DNA from: Bifidobacterium hapali
Lineage (GTDB): Bacteria; Actinomycetota; Actinomycetes; Actinomycetales; Bifidobacteriaceae
Assembly (NCBI RefSeq): GCF_002259755.1
Contig: NZ_MWWY01000038.1
Location: 1-33,972, forward strand
DNA: 33,972 nucleotides
Direction: 5' to 3'
The notes below the pieces were generated by a model that saw only the letters and a program-made list of their open reading frames with translations, was not told where the DNA came from and searched no databases. This document shows, one piece after another, positions 5,747 to 14,159 of the stretch. The position numbers were made by a program, and so were the translations under genes. Every line of letters begins with the position of its first letter. The stretch's first letter is position 1.

Positions 5747-8611
5747 ATGTCAACCGAAGCAATTCAAGCGGGCAACCAACTGCCCAATATTCGGCCGGAG
5801 ATCGTCAATTACGAACGTCGACCTTCCAAGCCAAAGCAGACCGAACTGTGGACTTTGCTCATCATCGTAGCTGTCTGCTTCCTCGGCTTCCTCGTCGTCC
5901 CGATGATTCTCGTGATCGTCCGCTCGTTCACCACGGCAGGCGGCGCGGCGACGCTCGAAAACTACGCGACAATCTTAAGCCGCCCCGAGTTCACGCGCTC
6001 AATCACTAACTCACTGACCGTAGCATCCGTATCCGCGCTCGTGGCCGTACTGCTCGCATTCCTGCTCAGCTACACGATCAACTGCACGAACGTGCCGGCC
6101 GGGTTCAAGAAAGCCGTGGCTCTACTCGCTCAGCTGCCGATGCTGCTGCCGACCATCACGTATGGTTTCGCAATCATCTACTCGTTCGGTAAGAACGGCT
6201 TGATTACGCAGCTTATTGGGCACCCACTGTTCGATATCTACGGTTTCAACGGCCTGCTGATCGGCTACGTGATCTACACACTGCCAACCTGCTTCTTGCT
6301 AATCAACAACAGCTTCCAGTTCGTTGACAAGAAGTTCATTATCGTCTCGCACATTATGGGTGATAAGCCGATCACCACGTTCCTGAACACAGTGTTGCGC
6401 CCACTGATCGGCACGATGGCGGTCGCGTTCATCCAGTCGTTCTTCCTCGCGTTCACCGACTACGGTATTCCTACCTCAGTCGGCGGTACGTACGACGTGC
6501 TTGCGATGACACTGTTCAATCAGATGCTCGGCTCGATCCCGAACTTCAACCGCGGTGCTGTCATCGCAGTATTCATGCTGATTCCGTCGATTATTTCGAT
6601 CATCTTGATGACCGTGCTTGAACGATTCGCTATTCGTTACAAGCAGATCAGCCAGATCGAACTGCCGAAAGGTAAGACGCGCGACTGGCTGTGCGGCATC
6701 GGTTCCGTGATTACGCTCGTATGCGTCCTGTCGGTGTTCGTAGTGATTCTGCTCATTCCGTTCGTCGCTGAGTGGCCGGACAACCCGACCTTCTCGATGA
6801 GTCATATCGCGAATCTGTTCACTGATTCGCAGTTGACGCAAGTGTTCACAAACTCGCTGTACGTGGCCGTCATGACCGCAATCTTCGGCTGCCTGTTCGT
6901 GTATGCTGCTGGCCTCGTAACTTCGCGTTCCAAGCTGCCTGCGTGGGCGCGTCGCTCGGTAGATGCGATTTCTGCGATTATCAACACGGTTCCTGGCATG
7001 GTGCTCGGTATTGCGTTCCTGTTCATGTTCTCTGGTTCGCCGTTGCAGAACACGTTCTGGATTTTGATCATCGCAAACATCGTCCACTATTTCGCAACCC
7101 CATACCAGATGATCAAGGACTCGCTCACCAAGATGAACGCCGGTTGGGAAACCACCGCAAAGCTCATGGGCGACAGCTGGTTCAAGACACTGGTACGCGT
7201 GGTGACGCCGAACGCGTGGCCAACACTGCTGCAAATCTTCGGATACTATTTCGTCAACGCAATGGTGACGATTTCTGCAGTCGTGTTCTTGACTGGTGCG
7301 CGTACACAGGTGATCACTACGAAGATTTCCGCATTGCAACATATCGCTAAGTTCGACGATGTGTTCGTACTCTCGCTGCTCATCCTCGTCGTCAACCTTA
7401 TCGTTAAGGGTCTGATCGCACTACTCACCCGTGATCGCTCCCGCGAACGCGCTAAGGCCAAGGCTCGCGCAAAGGTTAGCGTGAAGACTCCGCAGGTTGC
7501 TGCAGCGGTTGCTACCGTGCGTCCGAGCAGTCAGCTGGCAGCTGCGGCAGCTAACTTCCAGCTACCAGATGATTCGGGACGTCGTACGCGCGGTCTGATT
7601 ACGAGCATTGCTTCTGCCGTGGCGGTCGTGTTGCTTGTTGCGTTTGGTGCTGTATCAACCGGTGCTGCGGCGACCGGCGGCAAAGTGGTGATCTACACGA
7701 ACGCCGATGAGGAAGCAATCACCGCATTCAAGAACGCGCTCGACAACAACGGATACAAGGACCAGTACATTGTCCAAGAGTTCGGTACTTCTGAGCTTGG
7801 CGGCAAGATGCTGGCCGAAGGCAAGGCGCTCGAAGCAGACATGCTCACCATGAGCTCGTACTACATCGACTCGGCACAGGAACGCAACCACATGTTCGCC
7901 AACCTGACCGACGTGCAGTCGAAGCTGCTCGGCGACACCGAGAACTCGAAGGCTCCCGCATGGCGCTCCCCAACCACCGCACAGGAAGGCGCGATCATCA
8001 TCAACACCGAAGCACTCAAGGCCGCTGGTGTTGAAGCTCCGAAGAGCTACGCTGATCTCGCTAAACCTGAATACAAGGGCTTGATCTCCGTGCCAGATAT
8101 GGAAGGCTCATCCACTGGCTGGCTCATGGTTCAGGCTATCGTCGACGCGTATGGTACCGGCGAAGAAGGTAAGCAAATCCTCACCGATATTTACCGCAAT
8201 GCTGGCCCGCATCTTGAGCAGTCCGGTTCCGGTCCGCTCAAGGCAGTGCGCGCGAAGGAAGTGGCGATTGGTTTCGGCTTGCGTCATCAGGCGGTTGCCG
8301 ATAAGAAGAAGGGCCTGCCGATCGATTATGTCGACCCAACCGAAGGCAACTACTCACTGACCGAGTCGGTGGCAGTGCTCGACAAGGGCCGCGCAACCAA
8401 CCCGAAGGCGCAGAAGATGGCCGGTGTCATCATCGACAAGGGTCGTGCGGAACTGCTTCAAACCTATCCGACGCCGTTGTATGAGGGTGAGAGTGCTCCG
8501 GCTAACGCGTCGAAGCGGTCAAAGTCCTTCCCGAAGCCGCTGACCGTTGATCTGCTCCAGCAGCATCAGGACTTCTCATCCGAATGCAAGCGCATCGCCC
8601 AAGGCGAGTGA
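5747..8611 (+). CDS. ABC permease (two domains) fused to a solute-binding protein, probably 2-AEP uptake
   Basis: One 954-residue protein carries three normally separate parts. Start is ATG 5747, with AGGAGG six bases upstream. A first membrane segment is at about 34-58. Permease domain 1 covers about 85-295 (EAA-type loop near 193-220). Domain 2 covers about 365-560 (EAA-type loop near 463-492, with TTAKLMGDSWFKTLVRVVTP). A basic, Ala-rich linker (562-615) leads to a last membrane helix (617-640). From about 645 there is a periplasmic-binding-protein fold of the iron/2-AEP type (KVVIYTNADEEAITAFKNAL...). The binding domain is thus tethered outside the cell by the preceding helix. FbpB-like two-domain permeases are normal; the C-terminal binding domain is the odd part. 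No frameshift or stop separates the parts. Confidence 0.9.
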   Translation: MSTEAIQAGNQLPNIRPEIVNYERRPSKPKQTELWTLLIIVAVCFLGFLVVPMILVIVRSFTTAGGAATLENYATILSRPEFTRSITNSLTVASVSALVAVLLAFLLSYTINCTNVPAGFKKAVALLAQLPMLLPTITYGFAIIYSFGKNGLITQLIGHPLFDIYGFNGLLIGYVIYTLPTCFLLINNSFQFVDKKFIIVSHIMGDKPITTFLNTVLRPLIGTMAVAFIQSFFLAFTDYGIPTSVGGTYDVLAMTLFNQMLGSIPNFNRGAVIAVFMLIPSIISIILMTVLERFAIRYKQISQIELPKGKTRDWLCGIGSVITLVCVLSVFVVILLIPFVAEWPDNPTFSMSHIANLFTDSQLTQVFTNSLYVAVMTAIFGCLFVYAAGLVTSRSKLPAWARRSVDAISAIINTVPGMVLGIAFLFMFSGSPLQNTFWILIIANIVHYFATPYQMIKDSLTKMNAGWETTAKLMGDSWFKTLVRVVTPNAWPTLLQIFGYYFVNAMVTISAVVFLTGARTQVITTKISALQHIAKFDDVFVLSLLILVVNLIVKGLIALLTRDRSRERAKAKARAKVSVKTPQVAAAVATVRPSSQLAAAAANFQLPDDSGRRTRGLITSIASAVAVVLLVAFGAVSTGAAATGGKVVIYTNADEEAITAFKNALDNNGYKDQYIVQEFGTSELGGKMLAEGKALEADMLTMSSYYIDSAQERNHMFANLTDVQSKLLGDTENSKAPAWRSPTTAQEGAIIINTEALKAAGVEAPKSYADLAKPEYKGLISVPDMEGSSTGWLMVQAIVDAYGTGEEGKQILTDIYRNAGPHLEQSGSGPLKAVRAKEVAIGFGLRHQAVADKKKGLPIDYVDPTEGNYSLTESVAVLDKGRATNPKAQKMAGVIIDKGRAELLQTYPTPLYEGESAPANASKRSKSFPKPLTVDLLQQHQDFSSECKRIAQGE

Positions 8612-8652
8612 ACTCAGTTCCAGAGCGCTCGGTTTAGCTAAGTAGCCCTACC

Positions 8653-8744
8653 GGGATGTGGTTTGGCAGATGTGTTGCTCGACACTCTCCAGGCCGCTCG
8701 GCCAAGTCTTACGGTCGAGCAACGCATCTGCCAAACCACATCCC
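8653..8744. repeat. Conserved-core long palindrome, copy B (core reversed)
   Basis: Arms 8653-8683 and 8714-8744 are 31 bases and complementary except for one G-U pair. The 30-base core (8684-8713) is the reverse complement of the cores in copies A and C: read on the minus strand it begins CGTAAGACTTGGCC. Arm sequence is unrelated to copies A and C outside the TCGAC/GTCGA joint and the next few bases. It begins 42 bases after the permease-fusion stop, so it is in the 3' untranslated region. Confidence 0.92.
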
Positions 8745-8800
8745 TCCGTTTTCGTTCAACGTTACGTTCGCTCATCAAACGTAAGTTTTCAATAGACCAG

Positions 8801-8888
8801 CTGTTGGTTGGTGATGTATGTTGTTCGACCGTAAGACTCGGCCGAGCGGCCTGGAGAGTGTCGAGCAACATACATCACCAACCAACAG
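8801..8888. repeat. Conserved-core long palindrome, copy C
   Basis: Arms 8801-8829 and 8860-8888 are 29 bases with a single G-U pair, around the core 8830-8859 (CGTAAGACTCGGCC then GAGCGGCCTGGAGAGT). It lies 56 bases after copy B with the core in the opposite orientation. The core differs from copy B at one position only, while the arms share nothing but the joint bases and a short CAAC. Confidence 0.92.
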
Positions 8889-9061
8889 CCCACGCTGGAA
8901 CTAAACAAAATCATCACCCCGTTCGATCGTGAACGAGAATCAAACAGACCATTCAAAACTACAAACAACACGCCGACGATAGATATCAGACTACGTAGAA
9001 GATGTCATCAACTACGCAAATGACTAGAGTCGGCAATCGGAAACAAGGAAAGGTAATCATC

Positions 9062-10270
9062 ATGGCAAACGAATACAAACTGCTCACTCCTGGCCCGCTG
9101 ACCACCACGCATACCGTTAAGGAAGAGATGCTCTTCGATCACTGCACGTGGGATGAGGATTACCAGCAGATTACGCAGAAGATTCGCCGCCAGCTGCTTG
9201 AGCTCGCGCACTGCGACCCGTCCGAATACACGGTTGTGCTCATGCAGGGTTCTGGCACGTTCGGCGTCGAAAGTGTACTCACGTCGGTGATCGGCAAGGA
9301 CGAAAAAGTGCTGCTGTGCACCAACGGCGCCTACGGCGACCGTCAGGTGAAGATCTGCGAGCACGCCGGCATCAACTATGTTCAGTACGCGGAACCATAC
9401 GACCGCATTCCGGACGCCAACAAGGTTGATGAATACCTGCGTAACGATCCGTCCATCACGCACGTTTCTATGATTCACTCCGAAACCACGTCTGGCCTGC
9501 TCAACGATATCGCCGCAGTGGCAACCGTCGCCAAGTCGCACGGCTGCACGTTTATGGTCGACGCGATGAGCTCGTTTGGCGGCGTGGACATTCCGGTTGC
9601 CGGCTGGGGTATCGACTTCCTTGTCTCTTCGGCCAATAAGTGCATTCAGGGCGTGCCGGGATTCAGCTTTATCATCTGCAACAAGGCGAAGCTCGAAGCC
9701 TCCAAGGGCAAGGCGCGTAGCCTCTCGCTTGACTTGTGGGACCAGTGGAACACGCTCGAAAAGGCGAATGGCAAGTGGCGTTACACTTCGCCGACGCACG
9801 TGGTGCTCGCGTTCTCGAAGGCTCTGGATGAAATGTTTGCTGAGGGCGGCATTCCGATGCGTTCAGCCCGTTACCAGCTCAACAACGATCTGTTGATTGC
9901 ACGTATGCGCGCACTTGGTTTCCGCGTGTTCCTCGCCGATCATCAAGGCCCGATCATCACCACGTTCCTCTACCCGGAAGGCACGTCGTTCGATTTCCAC
10001 GACATGTACGAGTTCATTAAGGAACGCGGTTACGCGATCTACCCGGGCAAGCTCACCGATGAGGAAACGTTCCGCTTGGGCAATATCGGCGAAATCTACA
10101 CCGACGATATCGAGAAGGTAACCGAACTGCTGGCCCTGTACATGGGTGAACGTGGTCTACTTGAGGCTGCTACCGGTTCGGCTTCTGTGCCAGATGCGAT
10201 CGCTGCGATGGATGCTGCGGGCGAGCCGATTAAGGCTGCAGCTCCTGCCGGTGTGAAGCTCACCGCCTGA
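9062..10270 (+). CDS. phnW: 2-aminoethylphosphonate:pyruvate aminotransferase
   Basis: This PLP enzyme moves the amino group of 2-AEP to pyruvate, giving phosphonoacetaldehyde and L-alanine. From ATG 9062 (AAGGAAAGG about 8 bases upstream) it is 402 residues. It begins with the family's KLLTPGPLTTTHTVKEEML. The PLP-binding Lys is in SSANKCIQGVPGF and the cofactor Asp in FMVDAMSSFGG. Family members are usually about 360-370 residues. The surplus is an Ala-rich tail after about residue 365 (AATGSASVPDAIAAMDAAGE), which looks disordered. It sits 38 bases before phnX and downstream of the transporter genes, which makes the pathway assignment strong. Confidence 0.95.
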   Translation: MANEYKLLTPGPLTTTHTVKEEMLFDHCTWDEDYQQITQKIRRQLLELAHCDPSEYTVVLMQGSGTFGVESVLTSVIGKDEKVLLCTNGAYGDRQVKICEHAGINYVQYAEPYDRIPDANKVDEYLRNDPSITHVSMIHSETTSGLLNDIAAVATVAKSHGCTFMVDAMSSFGGVDIPVAGWGIDFLVSSANKCIQGVPGFSFIICNKAKLEASKGKARSLSLDLWDQWNTLEKANGKWRYTSPTHVVLAFSKALDEMFAEGGIPMRSARYQLNNDLLIARMRALGFRVFLADHQGPIITTFLYPEGTSFDFHDMYEFIKERGYAIYPGKLTDEETFRLGNIGEIYTDDIEKVTELLALYMGERGLLEAATGSASVPDAIAAMDAAGEPIKAAAPAGVKLTA

Positions 10271-10308
10271 GTACAACGACTACGACCGTAAAAAAGAAAG
10301 GAATCACG

Positions 10309-11091
10309 ATGACCAATCGTTTTGAAGCTGTCATTTTTGACTGGGCTGGCACGACTGTGGACTATGGTTGCTTCGCACCGGTGCGCGCTTTTCAAGAGGC
10401 GTTCAAGGAGTTTGGCATTGAACCAACTATGGCTGAAACCCGCAAGCCGATGGGCATGCTTAAGCATGATCATATTGAAACCATGCTGCACATGGATCGC
10501 ATCGCCCGCGCATGGGAAGATGCGCACGGCGCTGCTCCGACCGATGCGGATACCGATGCTGTATACGCTCATTTCGAGCCCAAGCTGCTGAGCATTCTCG
10601 ACCAGTTTGCTGATCCGAAGCCGGGTGTGGTGGACGCAGCTGCTGCACTGCGTGCGATGGGCTTGAAGATAGGCTCGACCACCGGGTATACGGATAAAAT
10701 GATGGACATTGTCGTGCCCCAAGCTGCTGCGAACGGCTATGCACCGGACTTTTGGATTAGTCCGGATGGCACGAATGGTTTCGGCCGCCCATACCCGTAT
10801 ATGGTGTTCCGCAATCTCGAACACCTTGGTGTGACTGACGTGCGCCGCGCGGTAAAAGTTGGCGATACACTGTCTGATATTCGCGAAGGTAAGAACGCTG
10901 GCGTGTTCACGATCGGCGTGACCGAAGGCAGCTCCCAAATGGCGTTAAGCCAGTCTGAGTTCGAGGCTCTGTCTGACGCTGATAAGGCAACTGCCCGCAG
11001 CGCTGCTCGCGATGCGTTCGTAGCCGCGGGCGCAGATGCGGTTATCGACACAATGGCCGAGCTGCCGACGCTCCTGACTCAACTCGCCTGA
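10309..11091 (+). CDS. phnX: Phosphonoacetaldehyde hydrolase (phosphonatase)
   Basis: This HAD-superfamily enzyme breaks the C-P bond of phosphonoacetaldehyde into acetaldehyde and phosphate. It is 260 residues, with AAGAAAGGA just upstream of ATG 10309. The nucleophile Asp11 is in VIFDWAGTTVD. The Schiff-base Lys is in RKPMGMLKHDHI, matching the Lys53 motif known from Bacillus cereus phosphonatase. HAD motif II is GSTTGYT and motif IV is VKVGDTLSDIREG. It is the last gene of the 2-AEP module. A short CACCCG/CGGGTG stem follows at 11111-11124. Confidence 0.95.
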   Translation: MTNRFEAVIFDWAGTTVDYGCFAPVRAFQEAFKEFGIEPTMAETRKPMGMLKHDHIETMLHMDRIARAWEDAHGAAPTDADTDAVYAHFEPKLLSILDQFADPKPGVVDAAAALRAMGLKIGSTTGYTDKMMDIVVPQAAANGYAPDFWISPDGTNGFGRPYPYMVFRNLEHLGVTDVRRAVKVGDTLSDIREGKNAGVFTIGVTEGSSQMALSQSEFEALSDADKATARSAARDAFVAAGADAVIDTMAELPTLLTQLA

Positions 11092-11110
11092 CTTCCGGTC
11101 ACAGACCCTT

Positions 11111-11124
11111 CACCCGGGCGGGTG
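11111..11124 (+). terminator. Short GC hairpin after phnX
   Basis: CACCCG (11111-11116) and CGGGTG (11119-11124) form a six-base stem about 20 bases after the phnX stop. No U-run follows, so terminator function is uncertain; the much larger hairpin downstream is the better candidate. Confidence 0.35.
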
Positions 11125-11181
11125 ATCGGGCCACAGGGTACCTATGTAGTATGTATGTGGCAGCAGGCGGCACGGCTTTCT

Positions 11182-11364
11182 GCATTCTGAGAGGCAGTTT
11201 TTCGTTGCAGTAAGGGTCTTTCTGTAATCTGAGAGGCAGTCGTTGTGTAAACAAGACCGATATGATGGGATCTTTGGCGTGTTTTCATCGGTGATTTACA
11301 CACTGACTGCCTCTCAGATTACAGAAGGACTCCTGCAAATCCGAAAAACTGCCTCTCAGATTGC
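11182..11364. repeat. Long nested palindrome with four GAGAGGCAGT cores between convergent genes
   Basis: The core GAGAGGCAGT occurs forward at 11189-11198 and 11231-11240 and inverted at 11306-11315 and 11348-11357; spacing is 42 bases in both arms. The bases around the outer pair match each other (TGCAT or TGCAA, and TTTTT), as do those around the inner pair (CTTTCTGTAA against CCTTCTGTAA). The whole is an imperfect inverted repeat with arms of about 70 bases. The loop closes again with ACCGAT (11256-11261) and ATCGGT (11287-11292). It occupies most of the 340-base gap between phnX and the asparaginase gene; I see no gene in that gap. Confidence 0.88.
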
Positions 11365-11431
11365 ATTAGCCCGCATGTCGGCCGCAGGTATCCGCGCCAT
11401 GCACGTACACATCATTCATCACCGGCACAAA

Positions 11432-12370
11432 TTACCCTTGCACGCGTTCGCCAGCGGCACTGCGATACCCGAAGTTCATCATTTCACTGTTATACGCAAC
11501 AACACCACGGCCGGTCGCAGGTAGCACAATCATGCCACCATCGCCATGATGCTCCGCAACCTCAGCGAGCGTAGCCACAGCTGCATCATGAACGCTCTCT
11601 CCAGCAAATCGCACACGGTCAGCCACCTGATGCGCAGCAACCGCTTTGATAAACGCTTCGCCAATGCCCGTACAGGAAACTGCAACCGTGCGCTGATCAG
11701 CAAATGTGCCACATCCCGGCAGTGGTGAATCACCGACACGACCATGCATCTGATTCGTGATTCCTCCCGTAGACGTGCCCGCAGCAATCCGACCAGCTGC
11801 ATCGCGCGCTACTGCTCCGATCGTGCCATGCTTCTCCCACGTATCACCACTCGTCTGCGCTTCAACCAATGAACGACGGCGTTCATCCGTAATAAAATAA
11901 TCGTTTGACACTGTCGCAATACCCCATGCGGCAAGCTCTTCGTCAGTCGGGTCGGCAAACAGCACATGCTTCGTGAAATCTTTCACCGCGCGCGCTGCAT
12001 CAATCGGATTGCGCACTGTTGATACTCCCGCAACCGCCCCAACATCACCATCGCCGGTCATCAGACAAGCATCCATGCGCGCCAATCCATCGCTGGTGAG
12101 AGCTGCACCACGGCCTGCATTAAATTCAGGCGCGTCTTCCATCACATGAATTGCCGCGATAACTGCATCTTCGGCGGCCCCTCCAGCTTCCAGCACGGCA
12201 TACCCAGCATCGAGCGCGCGCGTTACATCAGCCTTGACTTGCTCAGATCGTTCGGCAGTGTGATGCCGGCCACGATTGCCTGCTCCAGCGTGAATAATCA
12301 GCGTAATACCGTCCTCGCTACCGGCTGATTCAGCCGTGACTAATGGCGTGGATGTTGCGTGTTCGTTCAT
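11432..12370 (-). CDS. Isoaspartyl peptidase / type-2 (Ntn) L-asparaginase
   Basis: This Ntn hydrolase removes isoaspartyl residues from peptides and hydrolyses asparagine. I prefer the ATG at 12370 (GGGGAGAG just upstream) over the in-frame start 33 bases earlier, giving 312 residues. Motifs: an N-terminal LIIHAGAGNRG stretch, FNAGRGAALT, and the self-cleavage site KHGTIGAVARD, where the Thr becomes the nucleophile of the beta subunit. TSTGGITNQMHGRVGDSPLPGCGT follows in the beta chain as expected. It is divergent from the MFS transporter, possibly sharing control. It has no signal peptide, so it is cytoplasmic. Confidence 0.92.
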   Translation of the reverse strand: MNEHATSTPLVTAESAGSEDGITLIIHAGAGNRGRHHTAERSEQVKADVTRALDAGYAVLEAGGAAEDAVIAAIHVMEDAPEFNAGRGAALTSDGLARMDACLMTGDGDVGAVAGVSTVRNPIDAARAVKDFTKHVLFADPTDEELAAWGIATVSNDYFITDERRRSLVEAQTSGDTWEKHGTIGAVARDAAGRIAAGTSTGGITNQMHGRVGDSPLPGCGTFADQRTVAVSCTGIGEAFIKAVAAHQVADRVRFAGESVHDAAVATLAEVAEHHGDGGMIVLPATGRGVVAYNSEMMNFGYRSAAGERVQG

Positions 12371-12625
12371 TATTACTCTCCCCTCGTTATTGTCTCTCGT
12401 CACCAGACCGTGCCAAGATCACTGCCACCAGCATTTTGGCATGTCACCTGTTGCGTTCATTATGCATCATCATACGAGCCGCAACGCACGCATACGAACG
12501 TATCCCTGCACTGTCGCGCACCGTCGTGCATCAGCGCACATCAACCGTCAAAATTCACCGATGATTCACCGTGCCGCATCACTTGGGCAACAGATACGAC
12601 GATTCACGCGACTATCACAGTAAGT
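12371..12625. promoter_or_regulatory. Divergent promoter region, asparaginase and MFS genes
   Basis: This 255-base gap must hold both promoters. I see no clear palindrome or -35/-10 pair. In the MFS frame it stays open, but the translation (rich in Cys, His and Arg) does not look like protein. Confidence 0.4.
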
Positions 12626-13984
12626 ATGCATAACAGGATGGCAGCTCAGCGCAACGCACGAGTCGGCGCATCACATCCAACAGCCGGTCTTAATTTGCTA
12701 CAAACATTCTCCATCGGGTTTGGCATGCTTGCTATCGCTGCCGCATGGGCAATGTATAACGCGTTCGTGCCGATCAAACTCAAGGAACTCGCGATTCCGA
12801 CCGCCATCGTCGGCATTGTAATGGGCATTGATAATCTGTGCGGATTCACGATTCAACCATTATTCGGTATCCTGTCGGATAGAGTGCGCACTCGCTGGGG
12901 GCGGCGCATCCCGTTCGCACTCGTTGCCATTCCGTCTGCAGCGGTTTGTTTGATTCTGATCGCGATTGCTCCGAATGCGCCACTAACGATCACCGCTGTG
13001 GTTGTGTACGCGATACTCATGTCAACATGCCGCGCGCCGATTGTCGCGCTTATGCCCGACGTCACTGTTTCAAGTAAACGCAGTACTGCGAATGGCATTA
13101 TCAATTTCATGGGGTCGATCGGCAATGTGCTCGCCCTCGGCGGCGGAAGCCTGCTCTATAAGCGTTACGGCATGAGCATCACGTTCGTGGCGGGCGCGTT
13201 CATTATGGTTGGCGCGCTGGTTGCGCTTACGACACTTGTGCAAGAACCGAATGAGTTCCGTACGAAGCCGGGTGAGTCGGCACAATTGCCGTTTGTTAGT
13301 TGGCGCGAGTTTCGTGAAGCTGCGGTCCCCCGGCTTGATCTCGATGATGATGCTCGTCGTAGTTTCCGCATGATTTTGGCGATTTTGTTCTTATATACGA
13401 TGGGCTCGAGTGCAATCGAAACGTATTTCACGTTGTACGCAACGCATGATTTGGGTATGGAACCGTCTGCTGCAAGCGGTGGTCTAGTGTGGTTTGCGGT
13501 CAGTGGTATTTTGTTCGCAATTCCAGCAGGTTGGCTTGGTACGCGCTTTGGTCGGCGTGCGACGATGAGCGCCGGATTGGTATTAGCGATTGTGATGCTT
13601 GCTCCGATGCCGTGGGTAGGGCGAGCGGAACTATTGCCGTATCTTGCGTTCGTATTCGGCATTTTGTGGATGATGGTATTGGTGAACGCACTGCCTTGGG
13701 CAACGGAACTGGGTGGCACTGAGCATACCGGTACGATGACCGCATACTATTATCTCGCCACATCTGGCGGTGCAGCGATTTCTCCTACGTTGTTTGGTTT
13801 GATCGAGCAGTCGACTGGTGAATATCGCTGGATGTTTATATACGCGATTGTTGGATTTGCGCTGGCGTTAGCGTTGATGCCGTTCGCGTCGCGCGGCGAT
13901 GCGGATGATGCGCATTCATTCGCATGGACTATCGCTACCGCTGAGTCACGCGATGGAAAAACAGCGGTTCCTGCCATCGCGTGA
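12626..13984 (+). CDS. MFS transporter, sugar (SLC45/sucrose-symporter) type
   Basis: This is a major facilitator transporter of about 452 residues with roughly twelve hydrophobic segments. The loop after helix 2 reads FGILSDRVRTRWGRRIPF, the GxxSDRxxxxxGRRxPF pattern of sucrose/maltose-type symporters; substrate is therefore probably a sugar, inferred only. The start is uncertain: ATG 12626 is chosen, ATG 12638 is close, and neither has a strong ribosome binding site. The last residues (about SRDGKTAVPAIA) are encoded by the first hairpin of the CACGCGATGG cluster, and the stop TGA is the last three bases of that hairpin. The C-terminus was therefore probably altered by the repeat. Confidence 0.87.
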   Translation: MHNRMAAQRNARVGASHPTAGLNLLQTFSIGFGMLAIAAAWAMYNAFVPIKLKELAIPTAIVGIVMGIDNLCGFTIQPLFGILSDRVRTRWGRRIPFALVAIPSAAVCLILIAIAPNAPLTITAVVVYAILMSTCRAPIVALMPDVTVSSKRSTANGIINFMGSIGNVLALGGGSLLYKRYGMSITFVAGAFIMVGALVALTTLVQEPNEFRTKPGESAQLPFVSWREFREAAVPRLDLDDDARRSFRMILAILFLYTMGSSAIETYFTLYATHDLGMEPSAASGGLVWFAVSGILFAIPAGWLGTRFGRRATMSAGLVLAIVMLAPMPWVGRAELLPYLAFVFGILWMMVLVNALPWATELGGTEHTGTMTAYYYLATSGGAAISPTLFGLIEQSTGEYRWMFIYAIVGFALALALMPFASRGDADDAHSFAWTIATAESRDGKTAVPAIA

Positions 13985-14147
13985 TTCCTTCATATCTCAC
14001 GGGATGGCAAATTATGTCATATTGCCATCTCGTGAGGGTAAATTGACATAATTTTTGGTCACGCGATGGCAATAACGGCGAATTTTCCATCGCGTGACGG
14101 AGTATGACTTCACGCGATGGAAAAATACCCGTTTTTGCCATCGCGTG
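13946..14147. repeat. Four tandem hairpins with CACGCGATGG arms
   Basis: Hairpins lie at 13946-13984, 13996-14036, 14058-14098 and 14110-14147. Each has arms of 10-15 bases built on CACGCGATGG/CCATCGCGTG (the second has CACGGGATGG with one G-T pair). Loop sequences differ. In addition ATTATGTCA (14011-14019) and TGACATAAT (14044-14052) are complementary and allow alternative folding. The cluster separates the MFS gene (+) and the HTH gene (-), which converge; hairpin 1 overlaps the MFS coding end. Confidence 0.92.
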
Positions 14148-14159
14148 CACAGAAAATCG

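Larger units (their letters stand above)
8612..9061. other. 450-base gap with two conserved-core palindromes ahead of phnW
   Basis: No gene is visible. It contains palindrome copy B, a smaller TTACGTT/AACGTAA hairpin (8762-8768, 8779-8785), palindrome copy C, then about 170 bases of AT-richer leader. The leader ends in AAGGAAAGG just before the phnW start. The phnW promoter may lie here, but I cannot place its boxes. Confidence 0.6.

Noticed and set aside
6476..7342. 288-codon open frame on the minus strand
   Set aside because: It lies wholly inside the permease fusion gene, starts and ends without signals, and its translation is rich in His, Arg and Glu with no sensible pattern; it is a shadow frame.
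4951..8611. Ferric-iron (Fbp) transporter
   Set aside because: The domains fit iron or 2-AEP importers equally, but the immediate phnW-phnX neighbours make 2-AEP far more likely. Not fully excluded.
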